Below are positions 6,241-6,383 of a stretch of 6,383 bases of DNA, one piece after another. The stretch is from positions 1 through 6,383 of the forward strand of contig SKYD01000104.1 of the NCBI GenBank assembly GCA_007128075.1, in the 5' to 3' direction. A model generated the notes under the pieces. The model did no database searches and had not been told where the DNA came from. It worked only from the letters and a program-made list of their open reading frames with translations. Both the position numbers and the translations under genes were made by a program. The DNA is from Thiorhodovibrio sp. (GTDB lineage: Bacteria; Pseudomonadota; Gammaproteobacteria; Chromatiales; Chromatiaceae). The first letter of the stretch is position 1, and each line of letters opens with the position of its first letter.

Positions 6241-6268
6241 TGAGGTTTAGCCAATGTCAGGAACCTCA
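6241..6268 (+). promoter_or_regulatory. Hairpin able to hide the Shine-Dalgarno of the right-edge ORF
   Basis: TGAGGTT (6241-6247) pairs perfectly with AACCTCA (6262-6268) across a 14-base loop that contains the ATG (6254-6256). The Shine-Dalgarno GAGG (6242-6245) is within the stem. A second AACCT (6225-6229) upstream could pair with the same AGGTT, giving alternative structures. The pairing is seen; the regulatory role is inferred. Confidence 0.4.
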
Positions 6269-6383
6269 GTACAGTACAAAAGCATCACAAATCTTATTAA
6301 GGCAAGACCAAGTGCATCTTACATGGGATCGATTCGTGCAAATTTAGTAATTCTCCGTCTAAGAGTAAGCCGAGCAGACACAG
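6254..6383 (+). CDS. Unrecognised basic protein, 5' end only
   Basis: Forty-three codons from ATG 6254 run open to the window edge, preceded by GAGG at 8-base spacing and a consensus -10 box, so the start is well supported. The visible part is basic: seven Lys/Arg (K9, K16, R18, R28, R35, R37, R40) against one Asp, with a possible amphipathic helix IRANLVILRLRVSRA (27-41). There is no signal peptide or motif I can name. Codon use (AGA for R18 and R37, CTT, TTA) and the ~38% G+C of the region differ from the neighbouring genes, pointing to recent acquisition. A nucleic-acid-binding role would fit the charge but is only a guess. Confidence 0.55.
   Translation, partial: MSGTSVQYKSITNLIKARPSASYMGSIRANLVILRLRVSRADT

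Noticed and set aside
1..6383. CRISPR array, tRNA or rRNA genes
   Set aside because: No regularly spaced direct repeats, tRNA-like cloverleaf or rRNA sequence was seen on reading the window.

Overview
The window looks like chromosomal DNA of a gammaproteobacterium-like organism. The main reasons are a BepA-type outer-membrane quality-control protease, a bacterial MnmA and a short PncC/CinA-like amidase. The species cannot be named from the sequence. The backbone genes are fairly GC-rich: sampled 60-base lines run about 55-63% G+C in aguA and the oxidoreductase. The tellurite-type genes are lower (sampled lines 45-53%), and the last ~180 bases are clearly AT-rich (70 of 183 bases G+C from 6201 on, about 38%).

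Left part, minus strand (1-2192). An agmatine deiminase gene (aguA) is followed by mnmA, the tRNA 2-thiouridylase, which runs off the left edge. The two share a 4-base TTGA stop/start overlap, so they are almost certainly cotranscribed. Upstream of aguA lies a short ORF whose C-terminal half is the tail of an EAL (cyclic-di-GMP phosphodiesterase) domain with its catalytic front missing. It is best read as a decayed or truncated gene.

Centre, plus strand (2246-3438). Two paralogous TerD-family stress/tellurite proteins lie in tandem 11 bases apart, a TerD-type then a TerZ-type. No terA, terB, terC or terE is present, and no other ter gene flanks the pair.

Right-centre (3440-6127). A pncC/cinA-like gene on the minus strand converges on terZ, with 1 base between the stop codons and a strong hairpin just beyond. 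It diverges from bepA with overlapping start codons. bepA encodes a secreted M48 metalloprotease with C-terminal TPR-like repeats. It is followed 17 bases later, with a good ribosome binding site, by a small NAD(P)-binding (NmrA/SDR-like) oxidoreductase.

Right edge (6128-6383). Composition switches abruptly near 6200. The GC-rich side holds a 26-codon minus-strand ORF that may be the tail of a disrupted gene. The AT-rich side holds a perfect TATAAT box inside an inverted repeat, a Shine-Dalgarno sequence that can be buried in a hairpin, and the first 43 codons of an unrecognised basic protein leaving the window. This is the most likely edge of an acquired element and the least explained part of the window.
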